From positions 1 to 26,761 of the forward strand of contig USML01000014.1 of assembly GCA_900555855.1 (NCBI GenBank): a stretch of DNA of 26,761 nt, given 5' to 3'. Position 1 is the stretch's first letter. Every line of letters starts with the position of its first letter. The translations under genes and the position numbers were made by a program. Of this stretch, positions 1-6,715 are shown one piece after another. This stretch comes from an uncultured Eubacteriales bacterium. Lineage in GTDB: Bacteria > Bacillota > Clostridia > Oscillospirales > Butyricicoccaceae. Below the pieces are notes generated by a model, which worked only from the letters and a program-made list of their open reading frames with translations, had not been told where the DNA came from and ran no database searches.

Positions 1-1257
1 ACGCTGGAGGAGCCGCCGGAGCATGTGCTGTTCATTCTGGCGACCACCGAGATGCACAAGATTCCCGTCACCATCCTGTCCCGCTGCCAGCGGTATGATT
101 TCCGCCGCATCCCGCCGGAGATCATCGCCGCCCGGCTGAATCAGATCGCCCAGGAGGAGGGCTTTTTACTGGAGCCCTCTGCGGCGGCGCTGCTGGCCCG
201 TCTGGGCGACGGCAGCATGCGGGACGCGATCTCGCTGCTGGACCGAAGCGTCTCTGCCGACGGGCACATTGACCTGGACCGGGTGACGGAGGCGCTGGGC
301 GTGCCCTCTGCCGATACGGTGCTGCACATTTATCAGGCGGTGCAGCAGGGCGACGCCGCCCAGGCGCTGGAGCTTTTTACCGGCTGCTATCTGGAAGGGC
401 GGGACACCGTCTCCCTCTTTGACCAGCTTTTGTCGCTGCTGCGGGATCTTTATCTGCTGCGGGCCACAGGCCGGGAGGAATATCTCATGTCCTCCTCCGC
501 CGCAGATCCGGCGGCCATCCGTGCGCTGGCCCGGAGCGCGGATCCCATGGAGCTGGAATATTTCGTCCGCTGCGTCAGCGATCTGCTGACCCGGCTCACC
601 CGGACGGCCATCAAGCGCACCGACGGGGAGATGTGCCTGCTGAAGATGGCCCTGCGCCATGGCTTTGGCCAGCCCGCCGCGCAGGAGCAGTCTGCGGCGC
701 AGGCCCGGCCTGCCGCAAAGCCCGCGCCCCAGCCCGCGCCCCGGCAGCAGGAAGCGCCCCCGGAAGCCGCGCCCCTGCCGGAGGACCGTCCCCCCTGGGA
801 CGACCGGGATGCGCCGCCCATTTCTCCGGAGCCTGCGCCCCGTCCCGCGCCGGAAAAGCCGCCGGTGCGGACGGCCTCTGCCCCTGTCGGCGGAGACCCC
901 GCCGTACGCTCCGCCATCATGGCAGTGGTGGGCTCCCGCGTCAGCGGCGCTGTGCGGACCTATCTGAATCTGGCCCAGATGAGCGCGGCAGACGGCGTTT
1001 TGGATATCGCCTGCCGGGAGGAAAGCATGATCTTCATGAACAAGCCCGCTGTGCAGCAGGCATTGCAGGAGGCTGCCGCGGCCTGCGGCTACCGGAGCGT
1101 GCTGCTCCATAAACAAGGGAGCGCTCCTGCCGGTCCGCTGCCCGCACAAAAGCCTGCGCCTGTGGAGGCGGCCCCGGCAGCGGAAGCACCCTCGGCGCTG
1201 GATCAGATCCTGGCCAACGCCCGGAAGCTGGGCGTGGAGATCCGCGATAAAAAGTGA
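1..1257 (+). CDS. dnaX: DNA polymerase III subunit gamma/tau, 3' part
   Basis: Clamp-loader ATPase subunit of the replicative polymerase. The reading frame is open from base 1, so the gene starts upstream of the window and the N-terminal Walker A region is missing. The first visible residues (TLEEPPEHV, then FILATTE and ILSRCQRYDF) are the classic end of the DnaX AAA+ core, including the sensor-1 ATTE and the SRC arginine-finger motif. The lid and collar helices follow, then an Ala/Pro-rich linker (codons about 225-300) and a small C-terminal tau domain. No A-rich slippery heptamer for gamma production is visible in the part present. ybaB follows 37 bases downstream and recR after that, the standard Firmicute dnaX-ybaB-recR order. 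The identification is secure; only the 5' end is missing. Confidence 0.97.
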   Translation, partial: TLEEPPEHVLFILATTEMHKIPVTILSRCQRYDFRRIPPEIIAARLNQIAQEEGFLLEPSAAALLARLGDGSMRDAISLLDRSVSADGHIDLDRVTEALGVPSADTVLHIYQAVQQGDAAQALELFTGCYLEGRDTVSLFDQLLSLLRDLYLLRATGREEYLMSSSAADPAAIRALARSADPMELEYFVRCVSDLLTRLTRTAIKRTDGEMCLLKMALRHGFGQPAAQEQSAAQARPAAKPAPQPAPRQQEAPPEAAPLPEDRPPWDDRDAPPISPEPAPRPAPEKPPVRTASAPVGGDPAVRSAIMAVVGSRVSGAVRTYLNLAQMSAADGVLDIACREESMIFMNKPAVQQALQEAAAACGYRSVLLHKQGSAPAGPLPAQKPAPVEAAPAAEAPSALDQILANARKLGVEIRDKK

Positions 1258-1294
1258 AAGCTCATAATTTTGAACAAGCAAAGGAGAACGAACC

Positions 1295-1630
1295 ATGAAA
1301 CCCGGAAAAATGATCCCCGGCGGCATGAATATGCAGGCCATGATGAAGCAGGCCCAGAAGCTGCAGGCTGAGATGCTGAAAAAGCAGGAAGAGCTGGAGC
1401 AGATGGAATTCAGCGCGTCTGCCGGCGGCGGCGCCGTCAGCGCCACGGTGGTGAACAAGCAGATCACGAAATTGGAGATCAAGCCCGAGGCTGTGGATCC
1501 GGAGGATGTGGAGATGCTCACCGATCTGGTGATGACGGCCGTCAACGATGCGCTGCGCCAGTGCGAGGAGACCGCTTCCCGGGAGATGAACCAGCTCACC
1601 GGCGGCATGGGCGGCGGCTTCGGCTTTTAA
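1295..1630 (+). CDS. ybaB: YbaB/EbfC family nucleoid-associated protein
   Basis: Small DNA-binding protein of 111 residues, the usual length for the family, thought to act as a dimer on the nucleoid and linked to recombination through its position next to recR. The N-terminus is rich in Met/Gln/Lys ([19 protein letters not shown]), the long amphipathic helix of YbaB. It is followed by the conserved strand region with [14 protein letters not shown], then a helical segment and a Gly-rich tail (GGMGGGFGF). An AAGGAG box at 1281-1286 sits 8 bases before the ATG and fixes the start. It lies between dnaX and recR and is probably co-transcribed with both. Confidence 0.96.
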   Translation: MKPGKMIPGGMNMQAMMKQAQKLQAEMLKKQEELEQMEFSASAGGGAVSATVVNKQITKLEIKPEAVDPEDVEMLTDLVMTAVNDALRQCEETASREMNQLTGGMGGGFGF

Positions 1631-1642
1631 GTTGAAAAAAGC

Positions 1643-1671
1643 GATTCCCGCCGGAGTGCCCGGCGGGGATC
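1643..1671 (+). other. Strong GC-rich hairpin between ybaB and recR
   Basis: A 12-base-pair inverted repeat (GATTCCCGCCGG against CCGGCGGGGATC, one G-T pair, five-base loop) fills most of the 57-base gap. It has no T-tract, so it is not a classic terminator. It may stabilise mRNA ends or tune recR relative to ybaB. The ribosome binding site of recR starts seven bases after the stem. Confidence 0.6.
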
Positions 1672-1687
1672 TGTATCAGGAGGAGCT

Positions 1688-2287
1688 ATGCAATATTATG
1701 CCGCGCCGCTGGAAAAGCTTATCGAGCAGTTCCAGCGCCTGCCCGGCGTGGGCCGCAAGTCTGCCCAGCGCCTGGCCTTTTATCTGCTGAGCCTGCCCCA
1801 GGGCGGAGCGGAGGAATTTGCCAAGACGATTCTGGACGCCCGGGGCTCCATCCATACCTGCCGGATCTGCCAGAACCTTACGGAGGGGGAGGTCTGCCCC
1901 ATCTGCGCCGATCCCCGGCGGGACGCCTCCACCATCTGCGTGGTGGCCGATCCCAAGGATCTGGTGGCCATCGAGCGCACCCGGGAATACCACGGGCTGT
2001 ATCATGTGCTTCATGGGGTGATCTCGCCGCTGAACGATGTGGGCCCGGAGCAGCTGCGGGTCAGGGAGCTGCTGCACCGGGTGGCGGAGGGACAGGTCAG
2101 GGAGGTCATCATGGCCACCAATCCCGATACGGAAGGGGAGACCACCGCGCTCTATCTGACCCGTCTGCTGAAGCCCTTTCAGGTGAAGGTCACCCGGCTG
2201 GCCTATGGCGTGCCCGTGGGCGGACATCTGGAGTTCTCCGACGAGGTGACGCTGGCCCGGGCGCTGGAGGGCCGGCGGGAGCTTTAA
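1688..2287 (+). CDS. recR: Recombination mediator protein RecR
   Basis: RecR works with RecO/RecF to load RecA at gaps during recombinational repair. The 199 residues match the usual length. Domains in order: helix-hairpin-helix near residues 10-30 (LPGVGRKSAQRLAF), a C4 zinc finger with Cys58, Cys61, Cys70 and Cys73, a Toprim domain from about residue 82 (ICVVADPKDL, later TNPDTEGETTA), and the C-terminal RLAYGVPVGGHLEF Walker-B-like segment. The ATG follows an AGGAGG box at 1678-1683. Third gene of dnaX-ybaB-recR. Its TAA shares the four bases TTAA with the stop of the convergent exporter gene, so no intergenic terminator separates them. Confidence 0.98.
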   Translation: MQYYAAPLEKLIEQFQRLPGVGRKSAQRLAFYLLSLPQGGAEEFAKTILDARGSIHTCRICQNLTEGEVCPICADPRRDASTICVVADPKDLVAIERTREYHGLYHVLHGVISPLNDVGPEQLRVRELLHRVAEGQVREVIMATNPDTEGETTALYLTRLLKPFQVKVTRLAYGVPVGGHLEFSDEVTLARALEGRREL

Positions 2288-2901
2288 CCCCGCAGCAGCT
2301 GCACAAAGCTCCAAAGGAGCTTTGCTCCATAAAACATCAGGACGCAGCCGCAGGCGCGGTTGATCCAGAGCAGGACGGTCCCGCTGATCTTCTCCCGAAA
2401 GAAGGAGAGCAGCGCCGTCATGCCGAAGAACCAGAGGCAGGAGGCGGAAGCCGTCCCCATGACGAACAGGGGCGCCTGCCCCGCCGGCAGAGAGGCCCGC
2501 ACTGCGCCCAGCATCAGCGTGCCGTCGATGAGGGCCTGAGGATTGCACCAGGTCACCACAAAGGCTGTCAGGATGACCTTGCTCCAGCGCTCCGGCCGGG
2601 GCGCCTGCTCCGCGACGGTCTGGGCCTTGGAGCGCAGCAGCTGCAGGCCCGTCCAGAGCAGGATCAGGCTGCCGCCGCAAAGGATCAGCTTCTGCAGCAG
2701 GGGAAAGCGGGTCATCAGCGCGCCCGCCCCAAAGAAGCAGGCGATGCCCAGCGGCGCATCGAAGCAAAAAAGGATCAGCGCCGTGAGAAAGGCCCGTTTC
2801 CGGTCATTTCCCATGGCCGTCTGGATCATAAAGAGGTTCTGCGCCCCGATGGGCGCCACATAGGCCAGACCCATGGTCAGCCCCTGAAGATAAATCGGAA
2901 T
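2284..2901 (-). CDS. LysE/ArgO family amino acid exporter, probable ATT start
   Basis: Predicted inner-membrane exporter of basic or other amino acids. About 205 residues from the proposed start, close to ArgO/LysE length, with about six hydrophobic segments. The N-terminal YLQGLTMGLAYVAPIGAQN matches the family pore motif (QG...G...P.G.QN), and VTWCNPQALIDG matches the second conserved TWxNP motif. The start is placed at an ATT codon (2901) for three reasons: a clean AGGAGG at 2915-2910 lies 8 bases upstream; the resulting N-terminus aligns in length with E. coli ArgO; and the next upstream in-frame ATG (2937) lies inside the predicted -10 hexamer. The alternative is the ATG at 2874, which would delete the start of helix 1. 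Divergent from an HxlR-type regulator that may control it. Confidence 0.85.
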   Translation of the reverse strand: MPIYLQGLTMGLAYVAPIGAQNLFMIQTAMGNDRKRAFLTALILFCFDAPLGIACFFGAGALMTRFPLLQKLILCGGSLILLWTGLQLLRSKAQTVAEQAPRPERWSKVILTAFVVTWCNPQALIDGTLMLGAVRASLPAGQAPLFVMGTASASCLWFFGMTALLSFFREKISGTVLLWINRACGCVLMFYGAKLLWSFVQLLRG

Positions 2902-2932
2902 AGAAGATCCCTCCTGTCGGTGTCCTGTGATC

Positions 2933-2961
2933 AGCATAGCATGCCGCGGCCCTTTGCGCAA
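2933..2961 (-). promoter_or_regulatory. Predicted promoter of the LysE/ArgO exporter
   Basis: On the minus strand TTGCGC (2961-2956), a 17-base spacer and TATGCT (2938-2933) preceded by the extended -10 dinucleotide TG. Predicted transcription begins near 2926, giving a leader of about 25 bases before the ATT codon. The -35 is half of an 8-base palindrome, TTGCGCAA at 2954-2961, a possible operator in the divergent region. Confidence 0.55.
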
Positions 2962-3004
2962 GAACGCAGTTTCTGCAGAGCAAGAAAGGAAAAGCTTACT
3001 GCCT

Positions 3005-3354
3005 ATGGAAAAGCACAGCCAATATGACTGCCCCTGTCTGGAGCGCTGCCCCTTCATGAAGCCATGCGCTGCATCGGCGGAAAGTGGAAGGCGCAGATCC
3101 TCTGCGCGCTGGGCGCTTCCGGCCCGCTGCGCTACAACGCCCTGGGCCGCCGGCTGGACCATGTTTCCAATACGGTCCTGGCCCAGGCCCTGCGGGAGCT
3201 GGAGGAGGACGGGCTGGTGTGCCGCCGGGAATATCTGGAGGTGCCGGTGCGGGTGGAATATTCCATCACCGGGGCCGGCACGGAGCTGATCCCCATTTTG
3301 GACCAGCTCTCCGCCTGGGCAGAGCACCGCCAAAAGGTGCAGGAAGCACGCTGA
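3005..3354 (+). pseudogene. HxlR-family regulator gene with an apparent one-base deletion
   Basis: HxlR proteins are small winged-helix regulators, several of which sense electrophiles or redox stress through a Cys near the N-terminus. From the ATG at 3005 the frame reads MEKHSQYDCPCLERCPF and then becomes non-homologous. The family continuation (MRCIGGKWKAQILCAL) lies in another frame from 3064. Inserting a single G after the ATG at 3056-3058 restores CPF-MEAM-RCIGGKWK, the expected CP....A..IGGKW pattern, and an uninterrupted 116-residue protein of normal length. The likely explanations are a real frameshift or a sequencing/assembly error. The conserved N-terminal Cys-Pro lies upstream of the lesion. 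Divergently transcribed from the exporter, the usual arrangement for such regulators and their targets. Confidence 0.7.
3064..3354 (+). CDS. Remaining ORF of the HxlR-type winged-helix regulator
   Basis: This 96-residue ORF holds the complete winged helix: IGGKWKAQILCALGASGPLRY, the recognition region (LDHVSNTVLAQALRELEEDGLV), the wing (RREYLEVPVRVEYSIT) and the dimerisation helix. It could only be made by re-initiation at the internal ATG, which lacks a clear ribosome binding site. It would lack the N-terminal Cys-Pro segment, so redox sensing would be lost even if DNA binding survived. Confidence 0.6.
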   Translation: MRCIGGKWKAQILCALGASGPLRYNALGRRLDHVSNTVLAQALRELEEDGLVCRREYLEVPVRVEYSITGAGTELIPILDQLSAWAEHRQKVQEAR

Positions 3355-3382
3355 AGCAGGCTTCGGCCTGTCCGGCTGCAAA

Positions 3383-3407
3383 GTCCGCCTTTGGGCGGGC
3401 TTTTTTT
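3383..3407 (+). terminator. Intrinsic terminator after the HxlR gene
   Basis: Stem GTCCGCC (3383-3389) and GGCGGGC (3394-3400) with a TTTG loop, followed by seven T at 3401-3407. A smaller CAGGC-TTCG-GCCTG hairpin at 3357-3370 lies just before it. Confidence 0.9.
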
Positions 3408-3411
3408 GCAT

Positions 3412-3480
3412 TTTGGCGGGAAATTGTGAAAAACAAATGAAAAACAGAAGGGAAATTCGGCAAAGTTTGGCGCGAAAATG
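3412..3480. repeat. Two 15-base direct repeats upstream of the amino acid ABC operon
   Basis: TTTGGCGGGAAATTG (3412-3426) and TTTGGCGCGAAAATG (3466-3480) agree at 13 of 15 positions and lie 54 bases apart, about five helical turns. The second copy ends two bases before the predicted -35. The placement suggests operator sites for a regulator not encoded nearby. No known binding motif was recognised. Confidence 0.45.
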
Positions 3481-3482
3481 TA

Positions 3483-3510
3483 TTGCATTAGCGTGGTAAA
3501 GTGATAAAAT
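3483..3510 (+). promoter_or_regulatory. Predicted promoter of the amino acid ABC operon
   Basis: TTGCAT (3483-3488), 16-base spacer, TAAAAT (3505-3510). Transcription would start near 3517, about 42 bases before the lipoprotein start codon, which has a GGGAGG box at 3545-3550. Confidence 0.55.
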
Positions 3511-3558
3511 ATAGACCGTAAAAACAATGCGGCGTCACCGCGACGGGAGGATATTATC

Positions 3559-4344
3559 ATGAAAAAGATCATTGTACTGGCCCTGAGCCTGCTGATGTGC
3601 CTGAGCCTTTGCGCCTGCGGCGGCAAAACCGGGAAGCAGACGCTGGTGGTGGGCTTCGACCCGGAGTTTCCGCCCTTCGGCTTTGTAAATGAAAACGGCG
3701 AATACGACGGCTTCGATCTGGCGCTGGCCAAGGAGCTGTGCGTCCGGCTGGGCTGGGAGTTCAAGGCCGTCGCCATCAACTGGGACAGCAAGGACAACGA
3801 ACTGGCCACCGGCTCCATCAGCTGCATCTGGAACGGCTTCACCTGCACCGGCCGTGAGAACGAATACACCTGGTCCGATGCTTATGTAGACAACAGCATC
3901 GTGGTCGTGGTCAAGGCAGATTCCGGCATCCAGAGCCTGGCGGATCTGGCGGGGAAGACGGTCATGGTCCAGTCTGCGTCCTCCGGCGCCGACGCCCTCA
4001 ACGGCAACACCGCCCTGAAGGATACCTTGAAGCAGGTGGTGGAGCTGGGCGATTACAATCTGGGCTTTATGGAGCTGAAGCAGGGCTCAGTAGACGCCAT
4101 CGTGGTGGATCAGGGCGTCGCCGCCTACCAGATCGCCAATAACGAAGGCAATTATATCATTCTGGACGAGGCCGTCTCGACCGAGCAGTATGCCGTGGGC
4201 TTCCTGAAGGGCAATACGGAGCTGCGGGATCAGGTGAACGCGGAGCTGCTGAAGATGGCGCAGGACGGCACCATGGAAAAGATCGGCGAAGCCTATGTGC
4301 AGGACGGCCTTGTGCTGGAAAGCCTCTGCCTCTGCAAGAAATAA
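3559..4344 (+). CDS. Amino acid ABC transporter substrate-binding lipoprotein
   Basis: Extracellular solute-binding protein of family 3 (SBP_bac_3), 261 residues, that delivers a polar amino acid to the permease encoded next. The N-terminus has a charged start (MKK), a hydrophobic stretch and a lipobox (LCAC) with the lipidated Cys at residue 20, so it is predicted to be anchored to the outer face of the membrane. The mature protein begins the fold with VGFDPEFPPFGF, then GFDLALAKEL, the typical ligand-pocket start of the family. SLADLAGKTVMVQ and the hinge region VDAIVVDQGVAAYQI follow. The substrate cannot be named from sequence alone. First gene of a three-gene operon; the permease starts 33 bases downstream. 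The C-terminal end carries two extra cysteines (LCLC). Confidence 0.93.
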   Translation: MKKIIVLALSLLMCLSLCACGGKTGKQTLVVGFDPEFPPFGFVNENGEYDGFDLALAKELCVRLGWEFKAVAINWDSKDNELATGSISCIWNGFTCTGRENEYTWSDAYVDNSIVVVVKADSGIQSLADLAGKTVMVQSASSGADALNGNTALKDTLKQVVELGDYNLGFMELKQGSVDAIVVDQGVAAYQIANNEGNYIILDEAVSTEQYAVGFLKGNTELRDQVNAELLKMAQDGTMEKIGEAYVQDGLVLESLCLCKK

Positions 4345-4377
4345 TCTGAAACATCAGTCGAAACGGGGGATCGGAAC

Positions 4378-5034
4378 ATGAGCGTTTCCGCCATGCTGCT
4401 GCAGCTGCTGCAGGCCTTTGGCATCACCGCCGCCATCTTTGCCCTGACGCTTTTGGGGGCGCTGCCCCTGGGCCTGCCGGTGGCGCTGGGCCGCATGAGC
4501 AAATGCGCGCCGCTGCGCTGGCTCATGAGCGTTTATATCTCCGTCATGCGGGGAACGCCGCTGATGCTGCAGCTGATGGTGGTCTATTACGGCCCCGGCC
4601 TGCTGTTTCATGTGAGCCTGCCGGACAACTGGCGGTTCCTTGCGGTGATCGTGGCCTTTGTCATCAACTATGCCGCCTATTTTGCGGAGATCTACCGGGG
4701 CGGCATCCAGTCCATCGACCGGGGCCAGTATGAGGCCGCGCAGGTGTTGGGTTATTCCCGGGGACAGACCTTCTTTCGGATCATCCTGCCCCAGGTGGTG
4801 CGGCGCATTCTGCCCTCGGTGACCAATGAGGTGATCACGCTGGTGAAGGATACCTCGCTGGCTTCGGTCATCGGCACGGTGGAGATGTTCACCCGGGCGC
4901 GGATGATCGTGGCGGCCCCCCGTTCGCCGGGCATGCTCACCTATCTGGCCGCAGGCGTGTTCTACTATGTGTTCAACGCCGTGGTGGCCTATGGCATGAC
5001 CGCGCTGGAAAAACGCATGGATCATGGGAAGTAA
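4378..5034 (+). CDS. Amino acid ABC transporter permease (HisM/GlnP type)
   Basis: Integral membrane permease of 218 residues for the polar amino acid importer. About five hydrophobic segments are seen. RGTPLMLQLMVVYYG is the hallmark N-terminal motif of this permease group. The EAA loop that contacts the ATPase is present as YEAAQVLGYSRGQTFFRIILPQ. The protein ends in a short charged tail. The ATG follows a G-rich ribosome binding site (GGGGGAT) 6-12 bases upstream. The single permease probably forms a homodimer, since no second permease is encoded. Confidence 0.94.
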   Translation: MSVSAMLLQLLQAFGITAAIFALTLLGALPLGLPVALGRMSKCAPLRWLMSVYISVMRGTPLMLQLMVVYYGPGLLFHVSLPDNWRFLAVIVAFVINYAAYFAEIYRGGIQSIDRGQYEAAQVLGYSRGQTFFRIILPQVVRRILPSVTNEVITLVKDTSLASVIGTVEMFTRARMIVAAPRSPGMLTYLAAGVFYYVFNAVVAYGMTALEKRMDHGK

Positions 5035-5047
5035 GGAGACGAAGACG

Positions 5048-5812
5048 ATGGATGTTTTGCAGATCCGGGCGCTGAAAAAAACCTATCCCGGCGGGCCGGA
5101 GGTATTGAAGGGCGTGAGCCTTTCCGTGGCCCAGGGCGAGACCGTGGCCATCATCGGCCCCTCCGGCTCGGGAAAATCCACGCTGCTGCGCTGTGCAACC
5201 TTACTTTCCGAGATCTCCGGCGGAAGCCTGTGCTATCTGGGCAGGACCGTGGCAGATACCGATGGGGAGGGCCGGGTGCGCTATGCCTCCAGGGCAGAGC
5301 TGAAGCGGGCGCGGACCTGCTTCGGGCTGGTGTTCCAGAGCTTCCACCTGTTTCCCCATTTCACCGTTCTGAAAAACCTCACGGATCCGCAGATCCATGT
5401 GCTGGGGCGGGACCGGGAGCAGGCGGAGCAGAAGGCGCGGGCCCTGCTGGAAAAGATCGGTCTGGCCGACAAGGCCGAAGCCTATCCCGATCAGCTTTCC
5501 GGCGGACAGCAGCAGCGGGCGGCCATCGCCCGGGCGCTTTGCATGGATCCGCAGATGCTCTTTTTCGACGAGCCCACCTCCGCGCTGGATCCGGAGCTTA
5601 CGGGAGAGGTCCTGAAGATCATCCGGGAGCTGGCCCGGGAGAAAATGACCATGGTGGTGGTCACCCACGAGATGGCCTTTGCCCGGGATGTGGCCCAGCG
5701 GGTCGTATTTATGGACGGCGGCGTCATCGTGGAGGAGGGCCCGCCGGAGCAGGTCTTCGGCGCCCCCCGGCAGGAGCGCACCAGGCGCTTCCTTCGCCGC
5801 TTTGAGGGCTGA
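5048..5812 (+). CDS. Amino acid ABC transporter ATP-binding protein
   Basis: Cytoplasmic ATPase of 254 residues that powers the importer. Walker A is GPSGSGKST (about residues 37-45). The Q-loop lies in VFQSFHLFPHFTVLKNL, the signature is LSGGQQQR, Walker B is MLFFDEPTSALDPE, and the switch His is in VVTHEM. The start at 5048 is preferred over the in-frame ATG at 5024, because AAGGAG at 5033-5038 is 9 bases before it and MDVLQIRALKKTY is the family N-terminus; the earlier ATG would overlap the permease. A near-perfect terminator follows, closing the operon. All catalytic motifs are intact. Confidence 0.95.
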   Translation: MDVLQIRALKKTYPGGPEVLKGVSLSVAQGETVAIIGPSGSGKSTLLRCATLLSEISGGSLCYLGRTVADTDGEGRVRYASRAELKRARTCFGLVFQSFHLFPHFTVLKNLTDPQIHVLGRDREQAEQKARALLEKIGLADKAEAYPDQLSGGQQQRAAIARALCMDPQMLFFDEPTSALDPELTGEVLKIIRELAREKMTMVVVTHEMAFARDVAQRVVFMDGGVIVEEGPPEQVFGAPRQERTRRFLRRFEG

Positions 5813-5828
5813 CAGCAGAAAAAAATCA

Positions 5829-5855
5829 CGCCGCAGGCTTTGCCTGCGGCGTTTT
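5829..5855. terminator. Bidirectional terminator between the ABC operon and pgeF
   Basis: A 10-base-pair stem, CGCCGCAGGC (5829-5838) with GCCTGCGGCG (5842-5851), TTT loop and four T after it on the plus strand. Seven A at 5819-5825 supply a T-tract for the minus strand, so it can serve both convergent units. Confidence 0.9.
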
Positions 5856-5872
5856 GCTGTCTTGCGCCAGGG

Positions 5873-6679
5873 TCATTCCGCGATGCAGATCATACCGGCG
5901 TGGACGCCCCGGTCCTCGCCGCAGCGGCGGTGGGACCAGAAGAGCTTCTTGTCGCCGCAGCAGGGGCAGATGTTGGAAATATCGATGTTATAGGCCAAAA
6001 CATCGGCCCGCAGCAGCATGGCGTAGGTGATGTTTTTCAGGTCGACGCACCATTTTTCCCCTTCCCGGTACATATATTCCTGCACCATGCCGCCAAAGGC
6101 CGCCCGCATGGCCTCGGGGACATCGTCGTCGGTGACGAAGCAGGAGCGGCAGATGGAGGGCCCCACGGCCGCGATGAGCTCATGGGCGTCGGTGCCGTAG
6201 ACCGCGTGCATCTTCTCGATGGTCTTGCGGACGATCTCCTGAGCGACGCCCCGCCAGCCTGCGTGGACAACGGCGCAGGCCTTGTTTTTGTGGTCGTAAA
6301 GCATCACCAGCTGGCAGTCGGCATAAAAGCCCGCCAGCACCACGCCGGGGACATTGGTCATCAGCGCGTCCACTCCGTCGCCCACGGTGGTGAAATCCTC
6401 CAGCTTTTCCACCACGGCGATGTTGTCGGTGTGCTTCTGGGTGGTGCGGGCGATATGATGTACATCGGAGCCCAGGATATGGGCGGCGATGTCATAGTTT
6501 TTCATGATGTTTTCCCGGTCGTCCGTGCCGGTGAAGCGGAAGTTCAGGCTTTCATAAACGCCCTTGGAGACGCCGCCCTGCCGGGTAAAAAAGCCGTGCC
6601 GCAGCCGGGGATAGACGGAAAGCTGCGGAGAGGTAAAATAAACCAGCTCATCGGCGAGCTGCTTTCGAAGTTCAGACAT
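5873..6679 (-). CDS. pgeF: Peptidoglycan editing factor / multicopper polyphenol oxidase-like protein
   Basis: Member of the YfiH/LACC1 (Cu-oxidase_4) family. In E. coli PgeF prevents misincorporation of L-Ser into peptidoglycan stems, and family members show purine nucleoside phosphorylase or adenosine deaminase activity. The 268-residue protein shows the three conserved metal/catalytic residues: His83 in TQKHTDNI, Cys122 in ADCQL and His139 in VVHAGWRG. RHGFFTRQGG is the family N-terminal motif. The ATG at 6679 has AAGGAG ten bases upstream; a longer frame beginning with TTG at 6703 has no ribosome binding site. It follows ymdB by 36 bases in one operon. A CPCC near the C-terminus is a small oddity. 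Confidence 0.93.
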   Translation of the reverse strand: MSELRKQLADELVYFTSPQLSVYPRLRHGFFTRQGGVSKGVYESLNFRFTGTDDRENIMKNYDIAAHILGSDVHHIARTTQKHTDNIAVVEKLEDFTTVGDGVDALMTNVPGVVLAGFYADCQLVMLYDHKNKACAVVHAGWRGVAQEIVRKTIEKMHAVYGTDAHELIAAVGPSICRSCFVTDDDVPEAMRAAFGGMVQEYMYREGEKWCVDLKNITYAMLLRADVLAYNIDISNICPCCGDKKLFWSHRRCGEDRGVHAGMICIAE

Positions 6680-6715
6680 ATTGTAAAGGCTCCTTTTGTT
6701 CAAAAAGTGAAATGA

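Noticed and set aside
3040..3064. Programmed -1 frameshift in the HxlR gene
   Set aside because: The codon-aligned bases (C CCC TTC) do not form an X-XXY-YYZ slippery heptamer and no downstream stem is evident; an indel or sequencing error is simpler.
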